Notes under the pieces: generated by a model
The model's input: only the letters and a program-made list of their open reading frames with translations
Told to the model about the DNA's origin: nothing
Databases searched by the model: none
Shown: positions 60,937 through 64,000 of the stretch, piece by piece
Layout: every line of letters starts with the position of its first letter
Numbering within the stretch: position 1 is the first letter of the stretch
Made by a program: the position numbers and the translations under genes
Source of the DNA: Ignavibacteria bacterium
GTDB taxonomy: Bacteria > Bacteroidota > Ignavibacteria > Kapaibacteriales > Kapaibacteriaceae
DNA: 64,000 nucleotides
Direction of reading: 5' to 3'
Assembly (NCBI GenBank): GCA_016707005.1
Contig: JADJIQ010000001.1
Span: forward strand, 618,001 to 682,000

Positions 60937-62906
60937 GCCCCCTCCAGCCAATACGTCTGCATTGTTCCTTTGCCCTTAACATCAATCGTACCCCGGGGAA
61001 CAATAGTAAAGCTCCCCCTCTCTAGCGAAGCGTGAGAGAGGGGGCTGGGGGGTGAGTTCTTGTGATCGTTAAGCGCCTTTGCAAGCGCCTCGGACACGTG
61101 AATCTTTCCTGGTTCGCTTGTGCTCTCCATGCGTGATGCCACATTCACCGTATCGCCCCATACATCGTATTGCATGCGCTGTGTGCCAAGCACGCCTGCA
61201 ACCACGGGACCGCAATGGATGCCGATGCGGAACATCACACGTTCTCCTGTATGTGGCCATACGAACTCGCTCGACATCATGGCCAAGGCGACATTCGCTA
61301 TTCGCTGTGCCTCGACTACGCTCGGCATGACGTGTGCTGTTCGCTGTTCGCTGTTCTGTGTTCGCTGTTCTGTGTTCGCTGTTCCAAATGCCACGGCCAT
61401 ATACGAATCACCGATGGTCTTGATCTTCGTTACGTCGTGCTTGGCGCATATCCCATCGAATGATGAAAAGATGTTCTGTAGCAATTCGACAACAACGGTG
61501 GCATCGAGCTCACTTGAATGGGTCGTGAATCCAACTACATCGATGAACAGGACTGATGCATTGTCGAAATGGTCGTTAACTGTTTCGCCCCTTGCCACTC
61601 TATCGGCGATGTGCTTGGGGAGGGTTGAGTGGAGAACGGCCATGTGTTGCGCGTGTTCACGATCCTTGGCGTCGATCTCTCGCTGTTTGGCTTGCATGGC
61701 GAGCTTCGTTGTGGTCTCTTTTCCGTTGATCTCTTCGGTAATGCGTGTGAACTCGTTGTTGTGTTCTACGTAGGCGGCAAGGTTGTTTTGTTTGAGAGCG
61801 AGATCGCGCAGTGATTTGTGGATGTCAGCTGTCTTCGAACGAAGACCGAGTTCGAGTGCTTCTGCAAGTACATGATGCAGAGTAGTGGCAGCGTTATCGA
61901 GATCTCCGCTGCGCTCCTGCAGTGTTGCCCGACTCTGCTCACGACTGATGTGTGTAATTGGCTCGTCGATCTGCATTGCATCCATGGATTGAAGGAGTGT
62001 CAAGGCATCCGCATCCGAACCCATTCGAACGTAGGTCTCCAGTAGGCTACTCGTAACATGTGCCTGGCCATTTCGGTCTTCGATTTCCACAAAAAGTGCG
62101 AGTGCTCGATTGAAATGATCGAGTGCCGCCTGGAAGTTGCCAGCGGTTCCGTGAACATCGCCTAGGTTGCTCATTGCGTTAGCGATGCCGAGGCGGTCGC
62201 CAAGATCTTCATTGATGGCTAATGCACGATTGCAGTGCATCAGAGCCGCTGGGTTGTCGCCAGTGTTCATGTGCACGAGACCGATATTAGCCGTGACAAG
62301 TGCCACGCCGCTTAGATCTCCGAGCACTTCATAAAGTGCCAAGGCACGGTGGTAGTGATCTAGGGCAGCGGGGTAGTCGCAAGTGCTATTGTACACGTTG
62401 CCGATGTTGGCCGTCCCGATCGCCACGCCTTTATGGTTGTTTCGTGCTTCGTGGTAGGCCAGGGCTCGGTGGAAGTGACTCAGCGCCGTGGGGAAGTCGC
62501 CAATGTTCAGGTAAACGACACCGAGATTGCCCGTGACGATCGCCACGCTTTGGTGGCTGCCGAGCTCTTCATGGAGAGCAAGCGCGCGGTGGTAGAACTC
62601 GATCGCGGAAGTGAGGTTGCCAGTGCCTTCGTGCAGAATGCCCATGTTACCCATGACAATTGCCATGTCTATGCGCTCGCCGAGTATTTCGTAGAGTGCT
62701 ACGGCACGTTGAAACTGAATCAGCGCGAGTGAATATTCACGCCGGACATAGAAAACCCAACCGCGAGATCGGCAAGCTAAAGCCTCGGACTGTTGCGTGG
62801 CGAGAGCGTCTAGTTCTGCAGAATAACGTAGCAGTGCCTCGACATCATTGTTGCTCGTTGCCTGTCGTGTGTCGGCTTGGATCTCTTCGAAGGTTCTACT
62901 GGACAT
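60933..62906 (-). CDS. TPR-containing class III adenylate cyclase
   Basis: 657 residues from ATG 62906 (MSSRTFEEIQ). TPR_12 units (FPTALSHFHRALAYHEARNN, YPAALDHYHRALALYEVLGD), linker with ITEEINGKETTTKLAMQAKQ, then the cyclase: FIDVVGFTT, KIKTIGDSYMAV, YDVWGDTVNVASRM; the Lys/Asp pair predicts ATP. The catalytic loop contains GAACAGC heptamers and a CATGCCGAGCG element (ANTEQRTQNSEQRTAHVM, VVEAQRIAN). The C-terminal region has the dyad element (KNSPPSPLSHASLERG). Its stop overlaps the next cyclase start; the preceding cyclase ends 34 nt upstream, so all three are probably one transcript. Confidence 0.9.
   Translation of the reverse strand: MSSRTFEEIQADTRQATSNNDVEALLRYSAELDALATQQSEALACRSRGWVFYVRREYSLALIQFQRAVALYEILGERIDMAIVMGNMGILHEGTGNLTSAIEFYHRALALHEELGSHQSVAIVTGNLGVVYLNIGDFPTALSHFHRALAYHEARNNHKGVAIGTANIGNVYNSTCDYPAALDHYHRALALYEVLGDLSGVALVTANIGLVHMNTGDNPAALMHCNRALAINEDLGDRLGIANAMSNLGDVHGTAGNFQAALDHFNRALALFVEIEDRNGQAHVTSSLLETYVRMGSDADALTLLQSMDAMQIDEPITHISREQSRATLQERSGDLDNAATTLHHVLAEALELGLRSKTADIHKSLRDLALKQNNLAAYVEHNNEFTRITEEINGKETTTKLAMQAKQREIDAKDREHAQHMAVLHSTLPKHIADRVARGETVNDHFDNASVLFIDVVGFTTHSSELDATVVVELLQNIFSSFDGICAKHDVTKIKTIGDSYMAVAFGTANTEQRTQNSEQRTAHVMPSVVEAQRIANVALAMMSSEFVWPHTGERVMFRIGIHCGPVVAGVLGTQRMQYDVWGDTVNVASRMESTSEPGKIHVSEALAKALNDHKNSPPSPLSHASLERGSFTIVPRGTIDVKGKGTMQTYWLEGA
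61012..61062 (-). repeat. In-frame dyad element in cyclase gene
   Basis: The same dyad element as 58952-59002 at the homologous codon position. Confidence 0.9.
61286..61387 (-). repeat. In-frame heptamer and CATGCCGAGCG insertion in cyclase gene
   Basis: GCTATTCGCT fragment, GTGCCTCGACTACGCTCGGC element and GCTGTTC heptamers, in the same loop as the paralogs at 59225 and 35907. Confidence 0.88.
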
Positions 62907-62907
62907 A

Positions 62908-62946
62908 GAAAGGAAGTTACAGAGTTACGGAGATACGGAGTTACTC
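62908..62946 (-). repeat. CCGTAAC/CCGTATCT units between two cyclases
   Basis: Four to five units of the CCGTAAC family upstream of the cyclase start, also supplying the TAA of the preceding cyclase (GAG-TAA). Confidence 0.75.
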
Positions 62947-64000
62947 CAGCCAGTAGGTCTGCATGGATCCTTTGCCCTTAACATCAACTGTACCTCGGGG
63001 AACAACCGTATAGCTCCCCCTCTCTAGCGAAGCGTGAGAGAGGGGGCTGGGGGGTGAGTTCTTGTGTTCATTAAGCGCATTTGCAAGCGCCTCGGAAACG
63101 TGAATCTTTCCTGGTTCGCTTGTGCTCTCCATGCGACTCGCCACATTCACCGTATCGCCCCATACATCATACTGCAGACGTTGCGTGCCGATCACACCGG
63201 CAGTTGCCGGACCTATGTGGATGCCTCCACGGAATTGGATGGGTTCACCATTGGGCCATGTGAACGCCCCTTTCATCACATCCAAGGCAACAGATGCCAT
63301 TGAATGAGCATTTAAGGTTGTATCGGAATCACCTCGGAAGCACATGTACGAATCGCCCATGGTCTTGATTTTGATCACTTGATGAGTGTCACAGGTACCG
63401 TCGATCATACTGAAGATGTTGTCCAGCATTTTCACCACATCGGTAGGGGGCAGGTGTGAGGTGTTGGAGGTGAAACCCACGATGTCAAGAAACATTACGG
63501 CAGCGTTATCGAAGTGATCACCGGAGACGTCTTCGCCGCGGATCATGCGGTCGGCAATGGACTTGGGGAGGGCACCGTAGAGCAGGGCGCGTTCTTTGTC
63601 CCGCGCACGTAACTCCGCTTCTACCTTCCGTTCAGCTTCCATCATGGCCATGCGTAGTGTAGCATCTTTGCCGCGGATCTCTTCGGTGATGCGCTGATAC
63701 TCGTTGTTGTGCTCTATGTATCCTGCGAAGTCGTTTCGTTTTTGTGCGAGCTCGCGAAGCAATTCGTGAAAGTATGTTGATCTGGCGCGCAAGCCAGTCT
63801 TCATACTGATCGCCAGTGCCTCCAAGAGGTGATGATGTGAGGCATCAAGATCATTACGATACTCAGCAAGTAAGGCACTATTGGCATGATGATACGCTCG
63901 TACACCCGGGTTGTTCATCAGCATTGCCGATTGTCGCTCTTGCAGATTCGCGGCATCGTCGTACCGCTCAAGCTTCACGAGCACAGCCACGATGTTGCCG
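62941..64000 (-). CDS. TPR-linked class III adenylate cyclase, 5' end outside window
   Basis: About 353 residues visible; the frame is open to the window edge (GNIVAVLVKLERYDDAANL), so more TPR lies outside. Helical linker, then the cyclase: FLDIVGFTS, KIKTMGDSYMCF, YDVWGDTVNVASRM. The catalytic loop is short and free of repeats (RGDSDTTLNAHSMA), a natural uninterrupted reference for its two downstream neighbours. It does carry the dyad insertion near the C-terminus (KNSPPSPLSHASLERG). First of three head-to-tail cyclases. Confidence 0.88.
   Translation of the reverse strand, partial: GNIVAVLVKLERYDDAANLQERQSAMLMNNPGVRAYHHANSALLAEYRNDLDASHHHLLEALAISMKTGLRARSTYFHELLRELAQKRNDFAGYIEHNNEYQRITEEIRGKDATLRMAMMEAERKVEAELRARDKERALLYGALPKSIADRMIRGEDVSGDHFDNAAVMFLDIVGFTSNTSHLPPTDVVKMLDNIFSMIDGTCDTHQVIKIKTMGDSYMCFRGDSDTTLNAHSMASVALDVMKGAFTWPNGEPIQFRGGIHIGPATAGVIGTQRLQYDVWGDTVNVASRMESTSEPGKIHVSEALANALNEHKNSPPSPLSHASLERGSYTVVPRGTVDVKGKGSMQTYWLE
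63013..63064 (-). repeat. In-frame dyad element in cyclase gene
   Basis: Third coding copy of the dyad element, at the position homologous to 58952 and 61012. Confidence 0.9.

Overview
The window looks like a chromosome segment of an uncultured or poorly sampled member of the Bacteroidota/Chlorobi superphylum. A Kapabacteria- or Ignavibacteria-like lineage fits best, but that placement is inference. It rests on many secreted proteins ending in a type IX secretion (T9SS/Por) C-terminal sorting domain, Bacteroidota-type promoters (TAnnTTTG), YCF48/BNR surface beta-propellers, and an expansion of TPR-adenylate cyclase fusions. GC is about 52% except for an AT-rich island near 44.75-46.7 kb. No rRNA, tRNA, CRISPR array, transposase or integrase was recognised.

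Layout. 0-7.3 kb: 3-hydroxyacyl-CoA dehydrogenase (cut by the window edge), kbl, a large sortilin-like T9SS client, thioredoxin, a PlsC-type acyltransferase and mnmA. 7.4-15.8 kb: four tandem paralogous T9SS propeller genes sharing a leader, signal peptide and nearly identical 3' cassette. 15.9-21.5 kb: a TPR-adenylate cyclase, then tgt-yajC-ribBA-greA; the Tgt lacks its usual zinc ligands. 21.7-35.4 kb: lipoproteins and T9SS clients, a frameshifted cytochrome c-like lipoprotein, a SASA-type esterase, an orphan HTH regulator and accD. 35.5-43.7 kb: a second TPR-cyclase, arginase, an outer-membrane barrel, hpf, hprK, a peptide-binding lipoprotein and an AlbA_2 protein. 43.7-53.3 kb: an accessory region with a higher-order tandem repeat, the AT-rich island with an orphan 450-residue protein, acetyltransferases, partial gene duplicates, a broken lipoprotein and a beta-helix T9SS client. 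53.4-58.8 kb: two more T9SS clients, one with a caspase-like domain, and an NmrA-family protein. 58.9-64 kb: three head-to-tail TPR-cyclases.

The striking theme is repeated DNA. Intergenic spaces carry several families of 7-8 bp tandem arrays, a 10-bp-stem dyad, 24-bp CATGCCGAGCG-type elements and roughly 120-bp palindromic elements with a perfect central hairpin. Their orientation tracks gene polarity. Several families also occur inside genes, in frame, above all in one loop of the adenylate-cyclase catalytic domain and near the cyclase C-terminus. The repeats also supply stop codons to some genes.

The identifiable biology is surface display (T9SS clients), cAMP signalling (five cyclases with protein-interaction TPRs) and scattered housekeeping genes. 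Any functional link between the repeats and cyclase or surface-protein variation is inference.
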